Assembly (NCBI GenBank): GCA_045657265.1
Contig: JAZOSU010000017.1
Coordinates: 1-64,000 of the forward strand
Direction: 5' to 3'
Length of the DNA stretch: 64,000 nt
Source of the DNA: RGIG9041 sp045657265
GTDB taxonomy: Bacteria; Bacillota; Clostridia; Oscillospirales; QAKW01
Shown piece after piece: positions 33,990 to 43,064 of this stretch. A program made the translations under genes and the position numbers. The number at the start of each line of letters is the position of its first letter. The first letter of the stretch is position 1. The notes beneath the pieces were generated by a model. That model did no database searches. It was given only the letters and a program-made list of their open reading frames with translations, and was not told where the DNA came from.

Positions 33990-35027
33990 TTAAAAACTAA
34001 AATCGGCATTTGGTTTACATAATGTGTCTTGTATATCTGCTGTTGCGTATGCATTCTGACTTATATCCGTAACGTTTCCCGCAACAAATTCATAGTATCC
34101 CTGAGCCCCTACCATAGCAGCATTATCACCGCAAAGAGAAAGAGGCGGAAGATACAGTTTTTTATTTTCAGGCAGATTTTTCTCGAGTTTTTCGCGAAGC
34201 ATAGAGTTAGCTGAAACACCGCCTGCCACAACGAGTTTATCCATATTGTACTCTTCTGCCGCCGCAAAAAATTTGTCACACAAAACACCTGTTACAGCAT
34301 CGCTGTATGATGCGGCAATGTCCGCCTTATCAAGAGTTTCACCTCGTTGTGATGCTGTATGCACAAGATTTACAACAGATGTTTTTATTCCTGAAAAAGA
34401 AAAATCAAAAGGAGCATCTTTAAAAGAAACTTTCGGGAATTTAAAAGCGTTTACGTTTCCCTCATTTGCAAGTTTATCCATATAAACACCGCCGGGATAA
34501 CCAAGACCTAACACTCTTGCCGCTTTGTCAAAAGCTTCTCCTGCAGCATCATCTCTTGTATGACCTATTATTTTATAATCTGTGTAATCCGATACAAGAA
34601 CAATATGTGAATGTCCTCCTGACACTACCATAGCAATAAACGGCGGAGTCAGGTCGCTGTGAGCAAGGTAATTTGCCGCGATATGAGAGCGGATATGATG
34701 AACAGGAACCAAGGGCTTATTATTCGCATAAGCTATTCCTTTAGCAAAATTAAGCCCCACAAGCAATGCGCCTATAAGTCCGGGCGCGGCAGTTACTGCC
34801 ACCGCATCAATATCATCCATCGTCATATCAGCTTTAAAAAGTGCATCCGAGGCAAGTGGCATAATTTTTTCTATATGGCAACGTGATGCAATTTCAGGCA
34901 CCACACCGCCGTAAATTTTATGTATATCTATCTGTGAAAAGACAGTATCAGAAATTATCTGTCTGCCGTCTTTGACAACTGCAGCCGCAGTTTCATCACA
35001 AGAACTTTCTATTGCAAGTATATTCAT
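33990..35027 (-). CDS. tsaD: tRNA N6-adenosine threonylcarbamoyltransferase TsaD
   Basis: A 345-residue ASKHA-fold enzyme that makes t6A37 on ANN-reading tRNAs. The start NILAIESSCDETAAAVV and the metal-binding HHIRSH near 109-114 are diagnostic, as are VSGGHSH and the late CGDNAAMVG block. It needs TsaB, TsaC and TsaE partners, which are not in the window. It is last in the trmK-to-tsaD operon, overlapping rimI by 4 bases. The familiar rimI-tsaD neighbour pair is kept, but tsaE and tsaB are replaced here by polA. Confidence 0.96.
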   Translation of the reverse strand: MNILAIESSCDETAAAVVKDGRQIISDTVFSQIDIHKIYGGVVPEIASRCHIEKIMPLASDALFKADMTMDDIDAVAVTAAPGLIGALLVGLNFAKGIAYANNKPLVPVHHIRSHIAANYLAHSDLTPPFIAMVVSGGHSHIVLVSDYTDYKIIGHTRDDAAGEAFDKAARVLGLGYPGGVYMDKLANEGNVNAFKFPKVSFKDAPFDFSFSGIKTSVVNLVHTASQRGETLDKADIAASYSDAVTGVLCDKFFAAAEEYNMDKLVVAGGVSANSMLREKLEKNLPENKKLYLPPLSLCGDNAAMVGAQGYYEFVAGNVTDISQNAYATADIQDTLCKPNADFSF

Positions 35028-35452
35028 AATTCTCTCCGATATATAACAGCATCTTCCACAGGGGAAGAATAATAATTTTTCCGAACAGAAATCTGTTCAA
35101 AACCGCATTTTTCATAAAGCGCTATTGCTTTATAGTTACTTTTTCTGACCTCTAAAAGCTGACACTCTATGCCTTTTTGTAGGCAAAACTCTGCAGAAAA
35201 CTCCATGAGTTTTTTCGCAACACCCATTCTCTGATAATTTTCGTCTACAGCTATATCAAGAATATCTGCAGTGTCAGGCGTCAACAAAAGACATAAAACT
35301 CCCACTATCTCCCATTCTTTTTTCGCAACAAACACTTTTGCAGAAGGGTTTTCAACATATTCTTTAAGCTCACGGGCAGGATTTTTGGTACAAAGTGACA
35401 GTATTTTTTCAGTTTTATCGGTATCTTTCAAATCAAATTCGGTTATTTGCAT
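35024..35452 (-). CDS. rimI: Ribosomal protein S18-alanine N-acetyltransferase-like GNAT
   Basis: A 142-residue GNAT acetyltransferase. The acetyl-CoA loop is QRMGVAKKLM, preceded by the strand DILDIAVDENYQ. CQLLEVRKSNYKAIALYEKCGFEQISVRKNYY is RimI text, and YYSSP is the usual end. RimI acetylates the N-terminal Ala of S18 in Enterobacteria; in Bacillota its target is less certain. It overlaps polA by 10 bases and tsaD by 4, so it is read in the same operon. Confidence 0.88.
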   Translation of the reverse strand: MQITEFDLKDTDKTEKILSLCTKNPARELKEYVENPSAKVFVAKKEWEIVGVLCLLLTPDTADILDIAVDENYQRMGVAKKLMEFSAEFCLQKGIECQLLEVRKSNYKAIALYEKCGFEQISVRKNYYSSPVEDAVIYRREL

Positions 35453-37947
35453 TCATACCACGTCCTTCCCCACTGCACGTCTGCCTTAAGACGCACATTA
35501 AGAGACATAGCATTTTCCATTTCTCTTTCAAGAAGAGTCATAACCTCATCTTTTTCATCTTCGGGAGCTTCAATTATAAGTTCATCGTGAACCTGCAAAA
35601 TAAGTTTCGCCTCAAGATCCGAGTCTAAAAGCGCTTTTCTTGTATTTACCATTGCTATTTTGATAATATCTGCCGCGCTTCCCTGAATTGGTGCATTCAT
35701 TGCGGCACGTTCTCCGAAAGAGCGCATCAGATAATTTGACGATGAAAGTTCCGGAAGATATCTGCGTCTTCCCATAAGAGTAGACACAAAGCCGTCCTCT
35801 TTTGCCTTTTCAACAACGTTTTGCATAAAATCACGCACTCCGCTATACTTTTCAAGATAGCTGTCAATATACTGTTTTGCCTGTGCTTTGGTTGTTTTAA
35901 TATCCTGAGCCAAAGAAAAATCCGATATACCGTATACGATACCGAAATTTACAGCCTTTGCGGCTCTTCTCATTTCAGGTGTTACAAAATCCGCAGGAAC
36001 GGAAAATACTGACGATGCAGTAACTGTATGAATATCAGAGCCACTTGCAAAAGCATCAAGCATAGCTTTATCATCCGCAATATGAGCAAGTACGCGAAGC
36101 TCTATCTGTGAATAGTCTGCATCAACAAGAACCTTATCGTCATCTGTCACAAACATAGCTCTCATTTCTCTACCCAGAGCAGTACGGACGGGAATATTCT
36201 GCAAATTAGGTTCGGTTGAAGAAATACGACCTGTGTTGGTAACAGTCTGATTAAAGCTTGTATGAATTCTTCCGTTTTGGTCAATAAGTCCTAAAAGCCC
36301 GTCACAATAGGTACTTTTAAGTTTAACGTACTGTCTGTATTCCAGTATCTCGTCTATAATTTCGTGTTTGCCTGAAAGTTTCTGAAGAATATCCGCGCCT
36401 GTGGAATATCCTGTTTTGGTTTTTTTGCCGTGAGGCAGACCTAATTTTTCAAAAAGTATAACCCCAAGCTGTTTGGGAGAATTAATGTTAAACTGCTCTC
36501 CGGCAAGAAAATGTATTCTGCTCTCAAGAGCATTTATGTTTTCGGCAAGTTTGTCGGAATATTTCAAAAGCGCCGATTTATCCACCGCAAATCCGCAGTT
36601 TTCCATATCGGCAAGACAAAGAGTAAGCGGAAATTCTACGTTATAAAGCAGTTCTTCCTGACCGTTTTGTTTTATGATCTGTTTTTGTTTTTCAATAACC
36701 TTATCAAGAAAATATACCTGCACGTCAACGGTAGTTGCAATTTCATCAAGATAATCCTTGACAATATTTTCAAGCAGATAACTGTTTGCCGACGGGTCAA
36801 TAACGTACTGACACACTTCGATGTCGTAAAAAGGCTTTATATCCTGTTTTTCCAAAAGAATTTTTTTATAAATATCTTTTGGCATAAATGTATATTTTTC
36901 AATATCGTTATCAACAAGCAGTTTTTTATAATCTGCAATTTTAGCAACAGAATCCGAAACTTTTGCATACATAACTGCATCTTCAATTAAAAAATAGAGA
37001 CCGTTTTTTGCAAAATAATCGTACTGCTCATGGGCAGTGCTTTCAAAAACATCAACGCTGCGTTGTGTTTTTTCAGGCACTTTAATATCCATCTGTTTTA
37101 AAACACTTGTAAGCTCATATCTTTCAAGCAGTAACGAAAGCTTTTCGTCATCGTACTCTTTAACCAAAAGCTCGTCGTCTTTTATGTCAATCTCAACGTC
37201 TTTTTTGATAGTTGCAAGTACCTTGGATAAAAATGCGCTTTCTTTTCCCTCACAAAGCTTTTTATATGTTGCAGGCTTGAAACTATCTTGTTCAAGATGC
37301 TCGTATAAATTTTCAATAGTACCGTACTGTTTTATAAGCTCGGTTGCGCCTTTCTCACCGATACCTGCAACACCTTTTATGTTGTCCGAGCTGTCACCCA
37401 TAATAGCTTTGAGGTCAATTATGTTTTCAGGTTCAAAACCATATTTTTCAAAGATAGCGTCTTTGTCATATACGTCAACTTCGGACATACCGCCTTTTGT
37501 AACAGGCATAATAACCTTTACAAAATCATTTACAAGCTGAAAATCATCGCGGTCTCCCGAAACTATATCACACATATATCCCTTATCTGTGCAATACTGA
37601 GAAAGAGTACCTATAATATCGTCTGCTTCATAGCCTTCTTTTTCAAAAATGCGCACGTTCATCGCTCTGAGAATCTCTTTAAGCGGTTCCATCTGCATAG
37701 CAAGTTCATCAGGCATACCTTTTCTCTGTGCTTTGTATTCAGAATACATATGATGTCTGAAAGTTTTAGCGCGTACGTCAAAAGCAACCGCAACCATATC
37801 GGGTTTTGACATTTCAAAATATTTAAGATACAGTTTCAGAAATCCGTGCAAAGCATTTGTAGGCTCTCCCGCTCTTGTGGTAAGAGCTTTTATTGCGTAA
37901 AAAGCCCTGTTTATTATTGAGTTTCCGTCAAATACCAATAATTTCAT
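35443..37947 (-). CDS. polA: DNA polymerase I
   Basis: An 834-residue repair polymerase. The N-terminal 5'-3' exonuclease domain (about 1-290) has YEADDIIG, VSGDRDDFQLV and GDSSDNIKGVAGIGEKGA. The middle 3'-5' exonuclease-like region (about 300-450) lacks the DEDD acidic motifs, as in many Bacillota. The polymerase domain has motif A DYSQIELRVLAHIA, motif B RRAAKAVNFGIVYG and motif C QVHDELIIEAP. It fills Okazaki gaps and repairs DNA. Its start overlaps the pseudouridine synthase stop by 20 bases. Confidence 0.96.
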   Translation of the reverse strand: MKLLVFDGNSIINRAFYAIKALTTRAGEPTNALHGFLKLYLKYFEMSKPDMVAVAFDVRAKTFRHHMYSEYKAQRKGMPDELAMQMEPLKEILRAMNVRIFEKEGYEADDIIGTLSQYCTDKGYMCDIVSGDRDDFQLVNDFVKVIMPVTKGGMSEVDVYDKDAIFEKYGFEPENIIDLKAIMGDSSDNIKGVAGIGEKGATELIKQYGTIENLYEHLEQDSFKPATYKKLCEGKESAFLSKVLATIKKDVEIDIKDDELLVKEYDDEKLSLLLERYELTSVLKQMDIKVPEKTQRSVDVFESTAHEQYDYFAKNGLYFLIEDAVMYAKVSDSVAKIADYKKLLVDNDIEKYTFMPKDIYKKILLEKQDIKPFYDIEVCQYVIDPSANSYLLENIVKDYLDEIATTVDVQVYFLDKVIEKQKQIIKQNGQEELLYNVEFPLTLCLADMENCGFAVDKSALLKYSDKLAENINALESRIHFLAGEQFNINSPKQLGVILFEKLGLPHGKKTKTGYSTGADILQKLSGKHEIIDEILEYRQYVKLKSTYCDGLLGLIDQNGRIHTSFNQTVTNTGRISSTEPNLQNIPVRTALGREMRAMFVTDDDKVLVDADYSQIELRVLAHIADDKAMLDAFASGSDIHTVTASSVFSVPADFVTPEMRRAAKAVNFGIVYGISDFSLAQDIKTTKAQAKQYIDSYLEKYSGVRDFMQNVVEKAKEDGFVSTLMGRRRYLPELSSSNYLMRSFGERAAMNAPIQGSAADIIKIAMVNTRKALLDSDLEAKLILQVHDELIIEAPEDEKDEVMTLLEREMENAMSLNVRLKADVQWGRTWYECK

Positions 37948-38821
37948 TCATGTCCTCCGGCATAGGTGATTTAAAAAACATAGTTTCTCCCGAAATGGGA
38001 TGTACAAATTCAAGTGTATGGGAATGAAGAGCGTGTCTTTTGATTCCACCTGAAAATTCTTTGCCGTAAAGAAAATCTCCCGCAACGGGACATCCTATAT
38101 ACGACATATGTACTCTTATCTGGTGAGTGCGCCCCGTTTCAAGCCAGAGCCTCAGAAGAGAAAACTCACCTTTTTTTATAACTTTATAATGCGTAATGGC
38201 GGTGTCGCCTTTTTCAAAATCGACACATCTTTTTATAACAGAATCATAGCATCTTGCAATAGGCGCATCAACTGTTCCTTCGTCGTCTTTAGGAGAGCCT
38301 TCAACAATAGCAAGATACTCTCTTTTTATTTTTTTATCGCGAAGGTCCGCAGATAAAACGGCAGATGAATGCATATTCTTTGCAATAAGAATAAGTCCGC
38401 TTGTGTTTTTATCAAGCCTGTTGACAGGTCTTATAGTTGCAGGACCGCCGTTTTGCTCAAAATGATAAGCGAGTGCATTTGCAAGAGTAGTACCGTAATT
38501 ATCCGCAGAGGGATGTGTTGCCATAAAAGGCGGTTTTACGCACACAACAACGTCCTTATCCTCATACAGAATTTCAACAGGATGGTTAACAGGCGTTATA
38601 TTTTCCGCTCTTTCTTCTTTATCTTTTATATAAACAGTCAGCACATCTCCTTTTTTTAAGGTTTTAAGCACGGTAACTTTTTTATTGCCAATAAGAATCC
38701 CGTGAGGATTTCTTTTAAGGTCTTTTATAAGACGTGAAGAAAAATTTTTATACTTCAAAAAAGCCAGAACCTGTTTCCCAGCAAAATTTTCATCTATTGT
38801 AAACTGTAATTTTCTTATCAT
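37928..38821 (-). CDS. RluA-family pseudouridine synthase
   Basis: A 297-residue enzyme that isomerises uridine in rRNA or tRNA. An S4-like N-terminal domain (about 1-75) precedes the catalytic domain. The catalytic Asp is in NRLDKNTSG, with the usual His replaced by Asn. TGRTHQIRVHMSYIGCPVAGDFLYG is standard RluA text. The family includes RluD and YlyB-like proteins, so the target position is not given. It overlaps polA downstream and the BCAT-like gene upstream by 4 bases. Confidence 0.9.
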   Translation of the reverse strand: MIRKLQFTIDENFAGKQVLAFLKYKNFSSRLIKDLKRNPHGILIGNKKVTVLKTLKKGDVLTVYIKDKEERAENITPVNHPVEILYEDKDVVVCVKPPFMATHPSADNYGTTLANALAYHFEQNGGPATIRPVNRLDKNTSGLILIAKNMHSSAVLSADLRDKKIKREYLAIVEGSPKDDEGTVDAPIARCYDSVIKRCVDFEKGDTAITHYKVIKKGEFSLLRLWLETGRTHQIRVHMSYIGCPVAGDFLYGKEFSGGIKRHALHSHTLEFVHPISGETMFFKSPMPEDMNEIIGI

Positions 38822-39816
38822 ATTCTTTCTGTTTTCAATGCGCTTGAAAGCAAAATACCTCTTTCAATATTAGATATACTGTCATAAAGTTTTTTGGAAA
38901 GTTTACCCTCTGAAATTTCCATAACCGTATCGCATATATCAATCAAACAGACAGGAGTTATAAATTCTTTTTCGTCTACCGCAAAAATCTCGGAAATCTG
39001 TCCGTTTTTGTAATAATCCACAATTTCATCTGACGATATTTTACGCTTGATTACGTTAAGTCCCCATTCTTCCATAAGAAGCACGGCAGTGTTGAACATA
39101 TAACCGCCTTTTTCAAGTGGAGTAATAATATCGTCTCCTATTCTGAAAAATATATTTCCAAAGCCCGAAACTTTAATATATTTTTTATAAAATCCGTCTA
39201 CAAGCAAAGCTCTGTCATATCCCATCTGCTGTGATGCGGCATTTGCTCTGTGCAGTGCAAAACCGTACTCGCTTGTACCGGGATAAAGCTCGTTTACAGG
39301 GCATATATCACAAATCAGAGACGTACCTTTTTTATATTCTTTTTCTCGGTATTCAATATTGACTGTAAACACCGCTTTTTCCACAGGATAAACCGCTTTC
39401 ATATCCCCAGAAGAGAGAGTTATATGAACAATAAAAAAACTGTTTTCTTTTAAAAACTCACGTTCTGTTCTGATAAGCTCACGTATTGCATATTCCGAGT
39501 AAATCTTGTCTGCTTCAGGCAGTCCAAGGGCTCTTCCTTTTTCGTTAAGAGAGTCTATCACGTCATCAAGAAACGGGAGAGATATTTTTCCGTTTTTGTC
39601 CAAAACAGCACGTACACACTCAGTTACGGTTATTCCGCAAACAGCTCCTGCCCATATAGGCATACATCGGAATTCTTCTACCGGCATAATAGTATTTTTG
39701 TACCATCCGTCATCGCCTTTGCGGTACATCATAAACATATAATCGGTAAAATCTCCGTTTGATATCTGTTCTTTCGATGTTCTGTTTTGTTTTTCAATAA
39801 ATTTAAGATCAGCCAT
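38818..39816 (-). CDS. Class IV aminotransferase (BCAT)-like protein lacking the PLP lysine
   Basis: A 332-residue protein whose C-terminal half reads as a branched-chain aminotransferase: ALHRANAASQQMGYDRALLVDG, then VSGFGNIFFRIGDDIITPLEKGGYM, and LNVIKRKISSDEI. The lysine that binds PLP in family members should lie about 20 residues before GYDRAL. There the sequence is YPGTSEYG (178-185) with no lysine. It should therefore be inactive as a transaminase, or the lysine is elsewhere. It sits inside a tight housekeeping operon between rqcH and the RluA gene with a 4-bp overlap. Its role is unknown; the fold call is mine from motif reading. Confidence 0.6.
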   Translation of the reverse strand: MADLKFIEKQNRTSKEQISNGDFTDYMFMMYRKGDDGWYKNTIMPVEEFRCMPIWAGAVCGITVTECVRAVLDKNGKISLPFLDDVIDSLNEKGRALGLPEADKIYSEYAIRELIRTEREFLKENSFFIVHITLSSGDMKAVYPVEKAVFTVNIEYREKEYKKGTSLICDICPVNELYPGTSEYGFALHRANAASQQMGYDRALLVDGFYKKYIKVSGFGNIFFRIGDDIITPLEKGGYMFNTAVLLMEEWGLNVIKRKISSDEIVDYYKNGQISEIFAVDEKEFITPVCLIDICDTVMEISEGKLSKKLYDSISNIERGILLSSALKTERI

Positions 39817-39825
39817 ATTAGGTCC

Positions 39826-41574
39826 TTATTTTTCTGAATTGAGCAGGTCCATTTCCTGCTTTGAAAACGGGTTAACAACTACTGTCTGATACCCGTCATA
39901 TACTACCATACCGGGTTTTGCACCTGTCGGTTTTTTAACATTCTGAACGGGGCAATAATCCACCTCAACTTTCAGATCGTTTTTTGCACTGCTGTAATAT
40001 GCGCAAAGTCTTGCCGCAAATTCAATAACAGAATCAGGTGGCACAGATGCTCCGCAACAAATGATTACATGAGATGAATGAATATTTTTGGTGTGAAGCC
40101 ATATATCGTTTTTACGAGAAAGCTTGACAGTAACCATATCATTCTGAATATTGTTTCTGCCAACGAGAATAAGAAACCCGTCCTTTTCAAAATGTCTCGG
40201 TTTCGTCGGTTTCTCCGTCTGTTTTATGCGGTTTCTTTTTCTCAGATATCCGCCTTTTTCAAGCTCTGCACGAATTTCTACCGCATCGGAGGCATTCTCG
40301 CAGTCACACAGCGCAAGAAACACGCTGTCAAGATATGAAAGCTCGGCTTTGTCCTTTTCTATAAGATTTTCAAGTATTTTAACTGAGTTTTTAGCTTTGT
40401 TGTATTTTTTAAAATATGCCGCCGCATTCTGCGAGGGCGAAAGCTCGGATTTTAAAGGTATCGTTATTTCCTTGCATCCGTCGTAATAGTTTTCGGCAAC
40501 AAGCTTTGTCATACCTTTTTCAATGCGGTAAAGATTTGCGTTTATCAGTTCACCGTACAGTCTGTACTTATCAGCTTTTTGAGAATCGGAAAGCTCTTTT
40601 TTGCGCACTTCCATAGTTCTTGAAATTCTTGCGTGAGTTCTTGTTATAAACTGAGAAAGGTCTTTTGTTTTTTGTTCAAATCTTGCTTTTCTTGCAGTAT
40701 CGGAAAAATAGCTTTCAACAGCCATAGACGGCGTCTCAAAGTCTTTTATTTCACAAAAATCACCGTACTGAGTTATTGGCATAAAACAAAAATCTACAAG
40801 TTTTTGCGTATCTTTTCGTATTACTATGCAAGGCTCACATTTTCCCGTTTTCATATTTTGCTGAATTCCGGCAATTTCCTGCATAAGTCTTTGTTTGTCA
40901 CTAAGACCTAATTGTTTTATACGCATTTCACTTTGTTTTGCAGCTTTATATGCAAGTTCTCTTGAAACGATGGGAGATATACCGCATACGTTTTCCATAA
41001 TAGCTTTTTCCAGAGTTATTTCAGGATTTGAAAATATCTTTTCCGCATCGAAAAGTCTGTCAAAAGGTATTTTCCCCTCCTGATGCACAGGAGGTATATA
41101 TTTTGCAGATGGAAGTATACATCTTCCGCTTGCCGCAGATAAATCTATTCTTCGTATAGCGTCTATTATCTTGTCGCCCTCAGTTAAAATCATATTAGAG
41201 CTTCTGCCCATCAGTTCAACTATGATACTTTTGTCAACCGGCTCAAAAAAGTCATTTTTACATTCAAAATCAAAAACCACATACCTTTCAAACTCAGGCA
41301 TATACACTCTTTTAAGTCTTGCTGACAAAAAATGTTTTCTCAGCACCATACAAAAAGTGGGCGGCACCGCAGGGTTTTCATATTCCCCCTCTGTAATGGA
41401 AAGTCTCGGCGAATTGGTTGATGCGCTTATAAGAAGCTTCTTTTTACAGCTTCCCCTCATTGCAAAAACCGTTTCATCACGGGAGGGCATATAGATTTTA
41501 TCCACTCTTGCTCCTGCAAGTTCACTATTTAATTGTGTTGTCAGAAATGACAAAAAACAGGCATCAAGGGACAT
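39826..41574 (-). CDS. rqcH: Ribosome quality-control protein RqcH (NFACT/FbpA family)
   Basis: A 582-residue NFACT protein, the bacterial Rqc2/NEMF homologue. It binds stalled 50S subunits and directs alanine-tail addition for degradation. The NFACT-N domain (about 1-190) begins MSLDACFLSFLTTQLNSEL. Coiled-coil arms follow (about 290-420). The NFACT-R domain is at the end, with LVGRNNIQNDMVT and DIWLHTKNIHSSHV. It was formerly called FbpA, a fibronectin-binding protein. It lies 4 bp after the Nif3-like gene in the same operon. Confidence 0.93.
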   Translation of the reverse strand: MSLDACFLSFLTTQLNSELAGARVDKIYMPSRDETVFAMRGSCKKKLLISASTNSPRLSITEGEYENPAVPPTFCMVLRKHFLSARLKRVYMPEFERYVVFDFECKNDFFEPVDKSIIVELMGRSSNMILTEGDKIIDAIRRIDLSAASGRCILPSAKYIPPVHQEGKIPFDRLFDAEKIFSNPEITLEKAIMENVCGISPIVSRELAYKAAKQSEMRIKQLGLSDKQRLMQEIAGIQQNMKTGKCEPCIVIRKDTQKLVDFCFMPITQYGDFCEIKDFETPSMAVESYFSDTARKARFEQKTKDLSQFITRTHARISRTMEVRKKELSDSQKADKYRLYGELINANLYRIEKGMTKLVAENYYDGCKEITIPLKSELSPSQNAAAYFKKYNKAKNSVKILENLIEKDKAELSYLDSVFLALCDCENASDAVEIRAELEKGGYLRKRNRIKQTEKPTKPRHFEKDGFLILVGRNNIQNDMVTVKLSRKNDIWLHTKNIHSSHVIICCGASVPPDSVIEFAARLCAYYSSAKNDLKVEVDYCPVQNVKKPTGAKPGMVVYDGYQTVVVNPFSKQEMDLLNSEK

Positions 41575-41577
41575 TAT

Positions 41578-42318
41578 TTATCTCCGTTCAACAAGTTGTT
41601 TTCTGTTTGATATAAAACAGGGTGCTTTTTTAGAAATCAAATCATAAAGAGGCTTTAAAACTATATTTTCACTTTCAAAGTGACCAAGTACAAAAATATT
41701 CATTGAAAGATTATGGGCAGTTACAAAACACTCGTGCTTTGCTTCTCCCGTCACGAGAGTATCACATCCTGCCAAATACGCATCATTTATTGCGCTTCCT
41801 CCGCTTCCGCTTACAACGCAGACGCGGTTTACAGGTCTGTTTACAATGCAATCGCAATGGTCTATACCCATATTCTTTTTTATACGCTCTGCAAATTCAT
41901 ATCCGTCAATGCCCTCACACGTTCCGATTCTGCCAAGAGGGGCGCCCTCCAACATAAAATCTTCGATATTTTCAAGAGAACAAACTTGAGCAAGACAGTC
42001 GTTAACTCCGCCTTTTGCCATATCAAGACAGGTGTGGGCAGAAATCACCGATATTCCGCTTGTAATATAGTGATAAGGAACGTCTTTTGCGGTGATTTTA
42101 CTGACTGAACCGAAAATCACAGGATGATGGCTTACAACAACGTTGCATCCGTTTTCTTTTGCTTTTTCAAGAGCGTACATATCTGCATCAAGAGTAAGAT
42201 ATACGCCTTTTATCTCCTGATTTTCATCGCCTAATATAAGACCGCAATTATCCCATGCGCACGCTGTATCAAAAGGCGCCATTTCATTTATTATTTCACA
42301 AAGCTCATTTACTTTCAT
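41578..42318 (-). CDS. Nif3-like dinuclear metal protein (YqfO family)
   Basis: A 246-residue Nif3/YqfO-like protein. The metal sites are in VVSHHPVIFG, SAHTCLDMAKGGVND and the late GHFESEN. It is the short form, without the PII-like insert of Bacillus YqfO. Homologues form hexameric rings; a GTP cyclohydrolase-like role has been claimed, but function is not settled. In Bacillota it commonly follows trmK, as here. The ATG at 42318 (AAGGAA site) overlaps the trmK end by 14 bases; a TTG further upstream is not used. Confidence 0.88.
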   Translation of the reverse strand: MKVNELCEIINEMAPFDTACAWDNCGLILGDENQEIKGVYLTLDADMYALEKAKENGCNVVVSHHPVIFGSVSKITAKDVPYHYITSGISVISAHTCLDMAKGGVNDCLAQVCSLENIEDFMLEGAPLGRIGTCEGIDGYEFAERIKKNMGIDHCDCIVNRPVNRVCVVSGSGGSAINDAYLAGCDTLVTGEAKHECFVTAHNLSMNIFVLGHFESENIVLKPLYDLISKKAPCFISNRKQLVERR

Positions 42319-42970
42319 TTTCAAGTTCCTTTTCAATTATAGCAAGTAATTTTTCAAGGGGCGGGATACGTGTTTTGTCTGATTTTTCAGAATGTTCAAT
42401 ACCGTAAAGAGCAGTTTCAACTCTTTTTTTCTCTTTTTTCATATATTCATAGAACAACGCATCCTTGTCCGTGATACCGTATAAATCAACATCACGTTTT
42501 TTGCCGTCATACTTTACAAGCAAAGCGTTATATATTTTGTCACCATCACGGCAAAGAGTTCGCTTTATTATGTTGTAACCGCTACCCAAGAGAAACTCTA
42601 CAAGCTCGTTTATTGCAGTCATTGGTTGCAATACCATAAACTTATCTGTATGTCTGCCTTTAATTATGTTGGCAATAAGCTCTCCACCCATACCTGCTAT
42701 TACAAAACAGTCAACGCTTTTAAAAATATCCTCAGGAATATCCAAAAACCCGTCAGATAGAATGGTTGTGATTTTATCCTGCAATCCTTCTTTTTGTATA
42801 AGTCTTTTTGCCGCACTGAGAGGACCCTCTCGAAGATCCGTAGCGTAAGCTTTCGTTGCTTTTTTACGTATAACCGCAGCCGCCGCAAGTTTACAGTGGT
42901 CAGTTCCTACGTCGCACAGCACTCCATTTGGCAACAGTTCATATATCATTTCAAGTCTTTTATCTAACAT
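42305..42970 (-). CDS. trmK: tRNA (adenine(22)-N(1))-methyltransferase TrmK
   Basis: A 221-residue SAM-dependent methyltransferase that makes m1A22 in bacterial tRNA. The N-terminal RLEMIYELLPNGVLCDVGTDHCKLA holds the SAM-binding GTDH motif, and FVIAGMGGELI is the conserved second motif. LGSGYNIIKR follows. The C-terminal helical region is the usual coiled arm. It is first in the eight-gene operon ending with tsaD, has an AGAGGT site, and its promoter is at 42992-43020. Confidence 0.93.
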   Translation of the reverse strand: MLDKRLEMIYELLPNGVLCDVGTDHCKLAAAAVIRKKATKAYATDLREGPLSAAKRLIQKEGLQDKITTILSDGFLDIPEDIFKSVDCFVIAGMGGELIANIIKGRHTDKFMVLQPMTAINELVEFLLGSGYNIIKRTLCRDGDKIYNALLVKYDGKKRDVDLYGITDKDALFYEYMKKEKKRVETALYGIEHSEKSDKTRIPPLEKLLAIIEKELENESK

Positions 42971-42991
42971 ATATAATACCTCTAATACTTT

Positions 42992-43020
42992 ATTATATAT
43001 TATTAATATATAATTTACAA
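42992..43020 (-). promoter_or_regulatory. Sigma-A promoter of the trmK-tsaD operon
   Basis: On the minus strand TTGTAA (43020-43015), a 17-bp spacer and a perfect TATAAT (42997-42992), 22 bp before the trmK ATG. Confidence 0.75.
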
Positions 43021-43028
43021 GATTTTTA

Positions 43029-43057
43029 TTGACAATAAAAAAAGCCGATATTATAAT
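43029..43057 (+). promoter_or_regulatory. Consensus sigma-A promoter of the thioesterase gene
   Basis: A perfect TTGACA (43029-43034), 17-bp spacer and TATAAT (43052-43057). The ATG at 43065 lies where transcription should start, so the mRNA is probably leaderless. Confidence 0.85.
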
Positions 43058-43064
43058 ATTTCCT

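Noticed and set aside
43029..43064. Upstream in-frame start of the thioesterase at 43029
   Set aside because: It would lie inside the -35 box of the gene's own promoter, and the added residues are not part of the family.
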